DNA of 64,000 nt from contig NZ_JBHTKJ010000026.1 in the NCBI RefSeq assembly GCF_042675965.1, positions 1-64,000 on the forward strand, written 5' to 3'. The position numbers and the translations under genes are program-made. Below the pieces are notes generated by a model. That model saw only the letters and a list, made by a program, of their open reading frames with translations, searched no databases and was not told the DNA's origin. Of this stretch, positions 51,723-60,245 are shown piece after piece; positions within the stretch are counted from its first letter, which is position 1; each line of letters opens with the position of its first letter. The stretch comes from Virgibacillus_R byunsanensis. Its GTDB lineage: Bacteria > Bacillota > Bacilli > Bacillales > Amphibacillaceae.

Positions 51723-52308
51723 TGATAATGAAGATATTCGATTTACATTAAAAGAAATTTGTGAATATGCTAATTGGAATGTAATACAAGCATCAACTGG
51801 AAAAAGAGCAGTGGAACTATTCCATATGCTAAATCCAGATTTAGTCTTGCTGGACTATCATATGCCCGATTGGGATGGAATTAAAACAACAAAAGAAATG
51901 AGGAAAGCAAATGCAAGTACTCCCATCATTGTTTTAACGGTCGATGAACGTCAAGAAATTGCTAATAACTTTTTAGATGCTGGTGCTACAGACTTTGCAC
52001 TAAAGCCAATTAAAGCACCAGACCTAATTTCAAGAATCAAAATAAATTTAAAAATAGCCAAGTTAACAGAAGATAAAGACAGTGCCTTTGTCGAGAAAGG
52101 AATAAAACAAGCAACGATGATGTCTATCAAAAACTTTCTCATACAACAAGAGCAACCGACCACCATAAATGAAATTCAACTTGCATTACCAATTGCATAC
52201 CAAACCGTTCATCGATACTTAAATTACCTTGAAGGAAGAGGTGAAGTTGAAGTTCTTGCACAGTACGGGAAAAAAGGGCGGCCTAAAAATAAATATAAGC
52301 TTGTTTAA
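51697..52308 (+). CDS. Response regulator with CitB/DcuR-like winged-helix output
   Basis: The 203-residue regulator has a receiver domain with DDNED, phosphoacceptor Asp in LVLLDYHMPDWDG, Thr in IIVLTVDE and Lys in FALKPIKAP, and a C-terminal winged helix, TINEIQLALPIAYQTVHRYLNYLEGRGEV then YGKKGRPKNKYKL (residues about 155-203). This output type occurs in CitT/DctR/MalR regulators of C4-dicarboxylate or citrate transport. ATG 51697 is used because GGTAGGTG precedes it. The target genes are unknown; the DUF6305 operon itself is a candidate. Confidence 0.88.
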   Translation: MNTSILIVDDNEDIRFTLKEICEYANWNVIQASTGKRAVELFHMLNPDLVLLDYHMPDWDGIKTTKEMRKANASTPIIVLTVDERQEIANNFLDAGATDFALKPIKAPDLISRIKINLKIAKLTEDKDSAFVEKGIKQATMMSIKNFLIQQEQPTTINEIQLALPIAYQTVHRYLNYLEGRGEVEVLAQYGKKGRPKNKYKLV

Positions 52309-52406
52309 ATTAGTATATAGGTTTATTTTACTTAGATAAGGGAATGATGGAAGAAGAATTTTTATGATTTCTTAAGTATCAGTAAATTTATTGTCAAACG
52401 TTTTCG

Positions 52407-52436
52407 TTTGACCTTAATTGACCTTTTAGTTATCAT
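52407..52436 (+). promoter_or_regulatory. CtsR-type operator over the clpP promoter
   Basis: On the minus strand GGTCAATTAAGGTCAAA matches the CtsR heptad repeat (RGTCAAA-N3-RGTCAAA) with one mismatch, at 52407-52423. The plus strand has -35 TTGACC (52408-52413), a 17-base spacer and -10 TATCAT (52431-52436), so the repressor would cover the -35. A dyad GTCAAACG-TTTT-CGTTTGAC lies just upstream at 52393-52412. Confidence 0.75.
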
Positions 52437-52491
52437 AAAATTAGATCCAAATTAATTGGATACACGTTAAGGAATAAGGGAGGATTTTCAC

Positions 52492-53091
52492 ATGAATTTA
52501 ATACCTACAGTTATTGAACAAACGAACCGTGGAGAACGCGCATATGATATTTACTCACGTTTATTAAAAGACCGTATTATTATGCTTGGAAGTGCTATAG
52601 ATGACAATGTATCCAACTCAATCGTAGCACAATTACTGTTCTTGGAAGCAGAAGATCCAGACAAAGATATTTCCATATACATCAACTCACCAGGTGGATC
52701 GATTACAGCAGGTATGGCAATCTATGATACCATGCAATTTATTAAATCAGACGTATCAACCATTTGTACTGGTATGGCAGCATCTATGGGTGCATTCTTA
52801 TTGGCTGCTGGTGAAAAAGGTAAACGATATGCACTACCAAATAGTGAAGTAATGATTCACCAACCATTAGGTGGTACTCAGGGGCAAGCATCTGATATTG
52901 AAATTCATGCTAGACGTATTATTGAAATGCGTGAAAAAATCAACAAAATTCTATCTGAGCGTACAGGACAGCCTTTGGAAGTTATTCAACGTGATACAGA
53001 CCGTGATAATTTCATGACTGCTGAGAAATCAGTTGAATATGGTATGATTGACAAGATTCTTGAGCGTAATACAGATAAAGATAAAAAGTAA
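52492..53091 (+). CDS. clpP: ATP-dependent Clp protease proteolytic subunit
   Basis: The 199-residue protease has the catalytic triad: Ser in GMAASMGAFLLAAG, His in VMIHQPLGGTQGQ and Asp in DRDNFM. It also has the family start NLIPTVIEQTNRGERAYDIYS with the propeptide-like MNLIPTV. It forms the tetradecamer that works with ClpC and ClpX. GGGAGG precedes the ATG. A CtsR-type operator lies upstream. A dispersed repeat begins three bases after its stop codon. Confidence 0.98.
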   Translation: MNLIPTVIEQTNRGERAYDIYSRLLKDRIIMLGSAIDDNVSNSIVAQLLFLEAEDPDKDISIYINSPGGSITAGMAIYDTMQFIKSDVSTICTGMAASMGAFLLAAGEKGKRYALPNSEVMIHQPLGGTQGQASDIEIHARRIIEMREKINKILSERTGQPLEVIQRDTDRDNFMTAEKSVEYGMIDKILERNTDKDKK

Positions 53092-53094
53092 GTA

Positions 53095-53413
53095 ACAAAA
53101 GCGCAAGCGCCCGTTTAGCGACGTATGGGCTGCGCCCGCGCATCGCGGGTGGGTCGACGTTGCCGCGCAAAGCGGCGAAGTTAGTCGATCTTCCAAATTC
53201 GCATGAGATAAAGGAAACACGAAGAGCGGTAGCGATTCGATGTTGACTTATCGTAAGGAGGATCAGGAAGCCCACTAACAGCACGGGCGCTGGCCGATGA
53301 CGCCACGTCCTGTGGCGTCATCGGCACTAGTACGTCCTGTACGTCGGAGCTGGACGTGGCTTAAGCAGTAAATAAATTATCCACAGGCTCCTAATTTTAT
53401 AATTTCCTAGACA
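53095..53413. repeat. Modular hairpin-rich dispersed repeat, full copy B
   Basis: This 319-bp copy has the same ends as copy A and two extra modules. The first has hairpins GCCCGCG(CAT)CGCGGGTGGG and GCCGCGCAAAGCGGC. The second is a 14-bp perfect stem GCCGATGACGCCAC / GTGGCGTCATCGGC at 53293-53325, followed by ACGTCCTGTACGT. Such independent stems look like a folded RNA or a DNA element with optional modules. It sits between convergent clpP and crh. Confidence 0.82.
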
Positions 53414-53419
53414 GTTAAG

Positions 53420-53455
53420 AAAATCCCCCTCCATCATAGATGGAGGGGGATTTTA
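53420..53455. terminator. Bidirectional terminator between clpP and crh
   Basis: AAAATCCCCCTCCATC and GATGGAGGGGGATTTT form a perfect 16-bp stem with a four-base loop. Confidence 0.92.
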
Positions 53456-53481
53456 AATGAAATTATGTTATAACGTACTAG

Positions 53482-53736
53482 TTATGAATTCGTAACAAAA
53501 GTAGTTAAATGATTTAGTGCTACTTCCTCATCCGAACCATCGGCTATTAATGTGATTTCTTCCCCAGTTGTAATAGCTAAACTCATCAGACCCATAATAC
53601 TTTTTGCATTTACTCTCTTCCCATCTTTTTCTAGAAACAAATGTGCAGAATAACGATTTGCTTCTTGTACAAACTGAGCAGCCGGCCTTGCTTGTAACCC
53701 ACTATCAAGTTTGATTGTAACAGATCTTTCAACCAA
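53482..53736 (-). CDS. crh: HPr-like catabolite repression protein Crh
   Basis: The 84-residue protein is HPr-like but has Gln instead of His at position 15 (SGLQARPA), so it cannot carry PTS phosphate. The regulatory Ser46 is kept in VNAKSIMGLMSLA, so HPrK can phosphorylate it to make a CcpA corepressor. The longest frame starts at an ATG only two bases from AGGAGAGG; the TTG at 53736 gives a protein of Crh length that aligns residue for residue with Bacillus Crh (MV at 1-2, Q15, S46). I therefore use TTG. It ends the yvcI-rapZ-yvcK-whiA-crh series. Confidence 0.93.
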   Translation of the reverse strand: MVERSVTIKLDSGLQARPAAQFVQEANRYSAHLFLEKDGKRVNAKSIMGLMSLAITTGEEITLIADGSDEEVALNHLTTFVTNS

Positions 53737-53948
53737 AGTACTCATCCTCTCCTGTTTTCGTAACCGCTATCATTTTTGAATAATCAACGTAATAGCTAAT
53801 CTTCATTATATATAGGTAAAATACACATAATCGACAGTACAGCAATACTGTTCTGTCGACTTTTTAACATGTAGAAATATTTTCTATTTTGATTACTTTA
53901 AATTATCGATATTATATCATGGAACCTGATTAAATGATATAGAACAGT

Positions 53949-54899
53949 TTACTTTTTAAGCAACGTTCCATTCTGTCTAACTTTTTCAGCGAATTCATCT
54001 ATTTTCTTCAGACGATGATTTACACCAGATTTGGAAATCTCGCCACTTGAAACAAGCTCTCCTAATTCCTTTAATGATATATCCTGATGCTGGACACGTA
54101 AGATAGCGACTTCTCGTAACTTTTCCGGTAACGCATCCAATCCAACGGTATTTTCAATAAAGTTAATGTTCTCGATCTGTCGGAATGCAGCACCAATCGT
54201 TTTGTTAAGATTAGCAGTCTCACAGTTCACTAATCGATTTACCGAATTACGCATATCTCTGACAATACGAACATCTTCAAACTTGAACAATGCATTATAT
54301 GCTCCGATTATGCTAAGGAACTCTGTAATTTTTTCTGCTTCTTTAATATATGTTATATAGCCATTTTTCCGCTCTAATTTTCGTGCACGAAGTTTAAAGC
54401 TATTTAACAATTTACATAAAGCTTCATTGTGTTCTTGATAAAAATTAGATATTTCTAAATGATAGGATGAAGTTTCAGGATTGTTTATCGAACCCCCTGC
54501 TAAAAAAGCACCTCTTAGATAGGATCTTTTACAACAATTCTTCTTTAGGTATTTAGTTGAAATGGTCCGAATAAACTTGTACGGTTCCTGTAAGATATCT
54601 AAGTCACCTAATAACATTTGAACATCTTCTTTCATACGAACAATGTAAACATTATTTTTCTTAAGCTTCATTTTCTTACGTACAAGTAATTCAACTGGAA
54701 ATGAATATAGTGACTTAATCAAAGTATAGATGCGACGTGCTATTGCCGCATTTTCCGTTTGCACATCTAATACATATTTTTGTTTAGATAACGAAATAGC
54801 ACCATTCATTCGAATTAGTGCTGCAAGTTCAGCTTGTGAACAGCATTCGTCTACTTCAACGGTTGTTGATTCTTTTTTTATCTCAGATGCAAATGACAT
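53949..54899 (-). CDS. whiA: DNA-binding protein WhiA (sporulation/division regulator)
   Basis: The 316-residue protein joins a degenerate LAGLIDADG homing-endonuclease-like N-terminal domain (CSQAELAALIRMNGAIS and CCKRSYLRGAFLAGGSIN) to a C-terminal helix-turn-helix (LPEKLREVAILRVQHQDISLKELGE and KSGVNHRLKKIDEFA). In Bacillus WhiA (YvcL) affects cell division and chromosome segregation. GAGGAGGTG precedes ATG 54899. It lies 70 bp after yvcK in the conserved order. Confidence 0.95.
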   Translation of the reverse strand: MSFASEIKKESTTVEVDECCSQAELAALIRMNGAISLSKQKYVLDVQTENAAIARRIYTLIKSLYSFPVELLVRKKMKLKKNNVYIVRMKEDVQMLLGDLDILQEPYKFIRTISTKYLKKNCCKRSYLRGAFLAGGSINNPETSSYHLEISNFYQEHNEALCKLLNSFKLRARKLERKNGYITYIKEAEKITEFLSIIGAYNALFKFEDVRIVRDMRNSVNRLVNCETANLNKTIGAAFRQIENINFIENTVGLDALPEKLREVAILRVQHQDISLKELGELVSSGEISKSGVNHRLKKIDEFAEKVRQNGTLLKK

Positions 54900-54972
54900 C
54901 ACACCACCTCCTCATCATTAGAAAATCTAAGTTGCACTTGTCTACTGAAAAATGGTAATTATATTTTATAAG

Positions 54973-55920
54973 TTATATGATCGAATAGAGTAACTTGGCA
55001 ATTTTAGATGTATCATGTCGTAACGTTGACTGTGTATGACTAATGATGTCACCTTCAATAATCTGTAAGCCCATCTCGAGTAAACGATCCGTATCATACA
55101 CGACTGGCTTCGCATTTTCTTCTGCATATACTTCTCTAACTGCCCTTTTTATAGGCTCATTGTGTACAATGATGGAATCCACAGACCCTTCACCAACATG
55201 ATCAAAAATCGCTTGGACATGATCAGAAGCAGTAAAGCCGGTAGTCTCCCCTTCTTGTGTCATAACGTTACAAACATAAACAACTTTTCCCTTTGCATCT
55301 TGTATCGCGGTGTCTATTTGTGGAATAATCATATTCGGTAATATACTTGTATAAAGACTCCCCGGTGCAACCACAACTAAATCGGCATTTTCAATTGCAC
55401 GAACTGCGTTAGGTAAGGGTTGTACGGGATTAGGCCTAAGAAACACACGCTTAATCTTCTTATTTGCAAGTGGAATTTTAGATTCTCCTGATACAATGGA
55501 TCCATCTATCATTTTCGCATGTAAAGACATACTTTCATTCGATATTGGGTATATCTTTCCTTTTACATTTAATACTCTTGATATTTCCTTAATACCAGTA
55601 TAAAAATTACCAGTAATAGAGGTCATAGCTGCTAACAACAAATTACCCATCGAGTGACCTGATAATCCATTACCAATTGTAAATCGATGTTGAAAAAGTT
55701 CTAACAACATCGGTTCTGCATCAGATAAAGCAGCTATTACATTTCGAATATCTCCTGGGGCCGGTATGGCCAGTTCGGTTCGTAGCCTACCCGTACTCCC
55801 ACCGTCATCAGCTACTGTAACAAGCGCTGTTAGTTGGATGGGTAAATCCTTTAATCCGCGGAGCAGCACTGGCATACCAGTACCACCACCAATTACAACA
55901 ACATTAGGCATCCTAGTCAT
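54973..55920 (-). CDS. yvcK: YvcK/CofD-like gluconeogenesis factor
   Basis: The 315-residue protein has the CofD-like Rossmann start VVVIGGGTGMPVLLRGLK, TVADDGGSTGRLRTEL, PGDIRNVIAALSD, GLSGHSMGNLLLAAM and LVVVAPGSLYTSILPN. YvcK binds UDP-sugars and is needed for growth on gluconeogenic carbon sources and for cell-wall synthesis in Bacillus. It starts two bases after the rapZ stop, with AAAGGG in the end of rapZ. Confidence 0.95.
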   Translation of the reverse strand: MTRMPNVVVIGGGTGMPVLLRGLKDLPIQLTALVTVADDGGSTGRLRTELAIPAPGDIRNVIAALSDAEPMLLELFQHRFTIGNGLSGHSMGNLLLAAMTSITGNFYTGIKEISRVLNVKGKIYPISNESMSLHAKMIDGSIVSGESKIPLANKKIKRVFLRPNPVQPLPNAVRAIENADLVVVAPGSLYTSILPNMIIPQIDTAIQDAKGKVVYVCNVMTQEGETTGFTASDHVQAIFDHVGEGSVDSIIVHNEPIKRAVREVYAEENAKPVVYDTDRLLEMGLQIIEGDIISHTQSTLRHDTSKIAKLLYSII

Positions 55921-55922
55921 TG

Positions 55923-56807
55923 TTAATGACCCTTTCTTTTGTCAATATCTCGATGGCTAATATGCGTAATATATGATGAAGACAGCTTTTTAGCGAAATG
56001 TTCTGCAAGCGCCACAGATCGATGCTGTCCACCTGTGCAACCGATCGCAACAACAAGTTGTGACTTCCCTTCTTTTTTATACTGAGGTAGCATGAATTGC
56101 AGTAAATCAAGTACTTTTTCATTAAACTTTTGGGTGTCTGACCATTTAAACACATATGAAGATACCTCAGGATTCAGTCCAGTTAAGGGCTGCATATGGG
56201 CAACATAATGTGGATTTGGTAAAAACCGTACATCAAAAACTAAATCTGCATCGATTGGTATGCCATATTTAAAGCCAAAAGAAACCATATGAACTGAAAA
56301 AATCTCCTGCTTCTCTTCTGTATATGCTTTTAATATTTTTTCTCGTAATTCTTTTGGTTTTAAGTTGGTAGTATCAATAATCCGCTGGGCTCTTCCTCTT
56401 AACTCATCAAGAATATTTCGTTCTTGCTGGATACCATTCAGCGGTAGGCCTCCTACAGCTAATGGGTGGGAACGCCTTGTTTCTTTATACCTCGTTACAA
56501 GCGCTTCATCTTTCGCATCAAGAAAGAGGATATGTTCATGAAGCCAATCTTCATCACCCAGTATATCCAAAGCTTCAAACAACGAATCGAAAAATTCTCG
56601 TCCACGTAAATCCATTACAAGAGCCACTTTTCGAATATTGTTCGTTGCATCTTTCATTAGTTCTAGGAACTTCGGTAGTAACGCGGGAGGTAAATTGTCT
56701 ACACAATAGTATCCCAAATCTTCAAAGCTCTGAACTGCAACTGTTTTTCCAGCACCAGACATCCCCGTTATAACTACTAATTTTGTTTCTTGTTCATTCG
56801 TACCCAT
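55923..56807 (-). CDS. rapZ: Nucleotide-binding protein RapZ/YvcJ
   Basis: The 294-residue protein has Walker A GMSGAGKTV at residue 15, VDNLPPALLPKFLEL, Walker B-like VALVMDLRGREFF, LFLDAKDEALVTRYKETRRSHPL, and the C-terminal IGCTGGQHRSVALAEHFA. In Bacillus YvcJ hydrolyses GTP and affects competence; in enterobacteria RapZ guides small-RNA decay. GGGAGGG precedes the ATG. It lies 14 bp after yvcI in the conserved block. Confidence 0.95.
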   Translation of the reverse strand: MGTNEQETKLVVITGMSGAGKTVAVQSFEDLGYYCVDNLPPALLPKFLELMKDATNNIRKVALVMDLRGREFFDSLFEALDILGDEDWLHEHILFLDAKDEALVTRYKETRRSHPLAVGGLPLNGIQQERNILDELRGRAQRIIDTTNLKPKELREKILKAYTEEKQEIFSVHMVSFGFKYGIPIDADLVFDVRFLPNPHYVAHMQPLTGLNPEVSSYVFKWSDTQKFNEKVLDLLQFMLPQYKKEGKSQLVVAIGCTGGQHRSVALAEHFAKKLSSSYITHISHRDIDKRKGH

Positions 56808-56821
56808 TATGTATCCCTCCC

Positions 56822-57286
56822 TTAAGGTCCAGATGGGTCTTGACGTATATCAAGGAGCTCATAGTCCTCCGTGTAAGCAAACAATGCAAACAACATAGAT
56901 TCGGATGATAACATATGCTCAAAGATTTTGTGATCTCCTTCTGCCATTGGTAGCGTTTGTATCTGATCAAGAGCTACCCATTCCAGATCACCTTCTTCAC
57001 AGTGCTTCGTTAATTCTCCCTCATAAGTACGGCATATGAACGTAAACATCATCCACTCCTGAACAATTTTCTTTTCTCTAAAAACATTAAACGTAAAAGT
57101 TCCAATCATTTTTGGGTCTAATAAATCTAATGCTGTTTCTTCACGATACTCTCTAATAACTGATTCCTTAACAGTTTCTCCTTCTTCCATCTTTCCACCA
57201 GGTATTGCATACCACCCTCGTCGTGGCTTCTTTAAAAGCAACACCCTATTATCATTTATTAATATGCAGTTAGTTACACGTTGCAT
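56822..57286 (-). CDS. yvcI: Nudix hydrolase YvcI (8-oxo-dGTP diphosphatase-like)
   Basis: The 154-residue protein has the Nudix box GGKMEEGETVKESVIREYRE followed by ETAL, in which the usual Gly near the end is Ala; the metal-binding Glu residues are intact. It would hydrolyse a nucleoside diphosphate derivative, natural substrate unknown. AGGTG precedes the ATG. It is the first gene of the rapZ-yvcK-whiA-crh unit, separated from trxB by about 750 bp that are filled by a dispersed repeat, whereas in Bacillus trxB and yvcI are close neighbours. Confidence 0.9.
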   Translation of the reverse strand: MQRVTNCILINDNRVLLLKKPRRGWYAIPGGKMEEGETVKESVIREYREETALDLLDPKMIGTFTFNVFREKKIVQEWMMFTFICRTYEGELTKHCEEGDLEWVALDQIQTLPMAEGDHKIFEHMLSSESMLFALFAYTEDYELLDIRQDPSGP

Positions 57287-57504
57287 GCATTATTCACCTA
57301 TTTTCATGTAAAACTAAGAAATACACTACTACTATTATACAATGAAAAATTCCAAAGCAACAAGGATATGTTTATAACAAAAGCTTCCATTGTTCCTTAT
57401 GTTTACCCGAAATGTCATTGACTAATGGTACCAAGATAACGGAAATTGCCTCAACAGCACATATACTGTAGCTAGAAGTACTAACGTTAAACTAGAACAA
57501 CAGT

Positions 57505-57822
57505 ACAAGCGCTCATTTAGCGACGTATGGGTTGCGCCCGTTCATCGCGGGTGGGTCAACGCTGCCGCCGAAAGCGGTGGTTTTAGTCGATCTTCCTCAA
57601 TTACTATGAGATTCACTCCAGAGTATAAGATTCACTTTGACTTTCTCCATTATTGACGATAAGTCAAGTTCATCTAAAATGAAACATGCTCCTTCATAGG
57701 GCTATGAAGAAGTTGGACCGAGAGCCCGATTTTAGTCGGCCTTCCTTTTGCTTAAGCGAATCGATGTTGACTTATCATAAGAAGGATCAGAAAAGCCCAC
57801 TAACAGCAGAGCTGGACGTGGC
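57505..57822. repeat. Modular dispersed repeat, diverged copy C
   Basis: It begins ACAAGCGCTCATTTAGCGACG and ends AGAGCTGGACGTGGC in line with copies A and B. It shares the first hairpin module with copy B, but with changed bases on both sides of the stem (CCGCCGAAAGCGG against CCGCGCAAAGCGG). An extra 130 bp between the modules is not present in A or B. The rest of the 57287-58038 gap holds only the trxB terminator. Confidence 0.72.
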
Positions 57823-57875
57823 TGATTTTCTGGAAAATATACATAACTTTCAAGTTATATAGTTTCTTTACTAGC

Positions 57876-57909
57876 AAAAAAAATGCACAGATGCTCGGCA
57901 CCTGTGCAA
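57876..57909 (-). terminator. Terminator downstream of trxB
   Basis: GCACAGGTGC and GCATCTGTGC type pairing with a four-base loop, followed by TTTTTTTTGC on the minus strand. It is about 130 bp from the trxB stop. Confidence 0.8.
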
Positions 57910-58038
57910 TAAACTAATTTATCTATTAAAAGGGGGTCAATTAGTTAATTACATTGTACCCCAAAATTATTTCGTGCATGTTACAACAGCGTTAAAATGC
58001 AATTACTTTATAATAAAAACAATTTACATTTGTTTTTA

Positions 58039-58992
58039 TTATGATTTAGCAGCTTTAAGTTCTTCCATTAATTCTTCAATATATTTTTGTGCTGCCTCAG
58101 CAGCTATACTCCCATCACCAGTAGCAGTAACAATTTGACGCAATGTTTTTTCACGGATATCTCCAGCTGCAAACACGCCTGGAACACTCGTTTCCATGTG
58201 TTCATTTGTTGGGATATACCCTTCATCATTTGTAATTCCAAGTGATTTGAATGGTTCGCTCAACGGTACCATTCCAATATAGATAAATACCCCATCAATT
58301 GGATAGTCATTTTCTTCACCTGTTTTGTTGTTATGCAATGATACACTGCTAACTTTACCATCAGGTCCATTTATAGTTTTTGCAACAGTATCCCATACAA
58401 AATCAATTTTTTCATTATCAAAAGCACGCTGTTGAATAATCTTTTGAGCACGAAGTTCATCACGACGATGAACAACGGTAACTTTATTGGCAAAGCGTGT
58501 TAAATATATACCCTCTTCAACCGCAGAGTCTCCTCCACCGATGACAACAAGGTTTTTCTCTTTGAAAAAGGCACCATCACAAACAGCACAATAGGAAACT
58601 CCACGTCCGCCTAATTCTTCTTCACCAGGAATACCTATTTTCTTGTATTGTGCGCCTGTAGTGATAATTAGTACTCGTGTGTTATATTCCTTTTTACCTG
58701 CAATTACAGTTTTATAATCACCATGATCAATAACCTCTTTAATATCGCCATATGCATATTCAGCACCAAACTTCTTGGAATGCTCAAACATATTATTGGA
58801 CAAATCTGGCCCTAAAATATGATCATAACCAGGGTAATTTTCCACATCTTCCGTGTTAGCCATCTGGCCGCCTGGAATACCACGTTCAATCATTAATGTT
58901 TCTAAATTTGCACGAGATGCGTAAACAGCCGCTGTCATTCCAGCCGGTCCAGCACCTGCAATAATAACATCATACATACGGTCTTCGGACAT
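58039..58992 (-). CDS. trxB: Thioredoxin reductase
   Basis: The 317-residue flavoenzyme reduces thioredoxin with NADPH. FAD site IIAGAGPAGMTAAVYASRA, redox pair in SYCAVCDGAFF (CxxC), NADPH site VVIGGGDSAVEEGIYLTR with HRRDELRA, and the C-terminal FAD motif GVFAAGDIREK are all present. GGGGCTG precedes the ATG. It lies downstream of the TPR gene, as in the Bacillus yvcD-trxB order. Confidence 0.97.
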   Translation of the reverse strand: MSEDRMYDVIIAGAGPAGMTAAVYASRANLETLMIERGIPGGQMANTEDVENYPGYDHILGPDLSNNMFEHSKKFGAEYAYGDIKEVIDHGDYKTVIAGKKEYNTRVLIITTGAQYKKIGIPGEEELGGRGVSYCAVCDGAFFKEKNLVVIGGGDSAVEEGIYLTRFANKVTVVHRRDELRAQKIIQQRAFDNEKIDFVWDTVAKTINGPDGKVSSVSLHNNKTGEENDYPIDGVFIYIGMVPLSEPFKSLGITNDEGYIPTNEHMETSVPGVFAAGDIREKTLRQIVTATGDGSIAAEAAQKYIEELMEELKAAKS

Positions 58993-59076
58993 TTACTTCA
59001 GCCCCTTTTCTCTAATAAATATAAGCCATATATATCGTATAAGACACTGTCCTGTACGTCTACTATTCTGCTCAAC

Positions 59077-60075
59077 CTATTGCCAGGGTCTATCTTCTTT
59101 AGACAAATTAGGATGTTTCTTACACCCTTCTTCCCATAAGGCAAGAGCTTTTGAAGTTTCGCCCAAATGAAAAGCTGTTATACTGTACCATCTATAATAG
59201 GATAGATGGCCACTTATCAATCCTTTTACGAGCATGCGAAACCTAGAATATGCTTCTTTATAATACTCAGTTCTAGCCAATGTTGTAGCTATTTTAAGCT
59301 TTTGTTGTTCATGTATGGGATATACATTTAGTAATGTCTGAATATGAGGAACATATTCCTGCATTTGATTACGTTCATAATAAAATATCGCTAAATTGAT
59401 ATGACTATACAAGGAATCAGGCTGCTCGTTTAACATGTCTAACTCCATTTGGATAGCCTCTTCTTCATTCCCAGAAAAGAATAACGCTTGTGTATAGTCA
59501 TGCTTTGGTAATTGATGATCTGGAAATATTGTGATCATTTCCTCTAACAATGGCAGTGCTTTATCATATTCCTTATTTTCCATGTGATAAAAAACAGTTT
59601 CCTGGAAAATGAGTAGCTCATCTTCTGATTCAAGCTCAAAGTCGTAATCCTCTTCATCAATGTCGATTAAATTCAACAAACTTTTTGCCTCTTCGGTAAA
59701 GTCACCATCAGGCTCCTTATCAAGGTACGATGTAGCATATTTTCGTGCATCGTTTAAAAGCCCTAAATGAGCATAATTATTTGCTAGTAAATAATAGCAA
59801 TCTGCATACTGATCACCGGTTGATTGTAAAACTTTAGTCAGCAATTGATTGGCTGCATGAAACGCACCAACCTCTGTATATATAATCGACATTTGACATT
59901 GATATAATGGATCATTAGGTTTTGTATCAACAGCTTTTTTTAGCCATTTAATAGCAATTTCAAATTTCCTTCTCTGAAAAGCTTCTACGCCCTTCGTGAA
60001 ATAAAAGTCACCGTCAGGTATAAAAGGGATAACATTATCCTGATTATTATCTGTTTTATCCTTCATATGCTGCAT
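59077..60075 (-). CDS. Tetratricopeptide repeat protein (YvcD-like)
   Basis: The 332-residue soluble protein is built of helical repeats. TPR consensus appears in YFTKGVEAFQRRKFEIAIKW, LLANNYAHLGLLNDARKYA, YDKALPLLEEMITIFPD and SHINLAIFYYERNQMQEYV. A very acidic stretch (IDEEDYDFELESEDELL) lies near residue 150. It presumably serves as a protein-binding scaffold; no partner is known. AAGGGGG precedes the ATG. It sits 84 bp upstream of trxB and is probably co-transcribed with it, as in B. subtilis. Confidence 0.85.
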   Translation of the reverse strand: MQHMKDKTDNNQDNVIPFIPDGDFYFTKGVEAFQRRKFEIAIKWLKKAVDTKPNDPLYQCQMSIIYTEVGAFHAANQLLTKVLQSTGDQYADCYYLLANNYAHLGLLNDARKYATSYLDKEPDGDFTEEAKSLLNLIDIDEEDYDFELESEDELLIFQETVFYHMENKEYDKALPLLEEMITIFPDHQLPKHDYTQALFFSGNEEEAIQMELDMLNEQPDSLYSHINLAIFYYERNQMQEYVPHIQTLLNVYPIHEQQKLKIATTLARTEYYKEAYSRFRMLVKGLISGHLSYYRWYSITAFHLGETSKALALWEEGCKKHPNLSKEDRPWQ

Positions 60076-60204
60076 ACTTATCCCCCTTATTTTTCTTATA
60101 TAATAAATTGTATAATAGTTAACATTTTATAGTGAAACATACGACAAAAGTATACCATATTCGCAGGAGGAATAATATAGGCGAAAGATAGGCGTTACAA
60201 ACAG

Positions 60205-60242
60205 ACAAGCGGATTGATATATAGTAATATCAACCCGCTTCG
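60205..60242 (-). terminator. Hairpin after the acyl-CoA dehydrogenase remnant
   Basis: AAGCGGGTTGATAT pairs with ATATCAATCCGCTT with one mismatch over six bases. The T-run is weak. Confidence 0.6.
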
Positions 60243-60245
60243 TTA

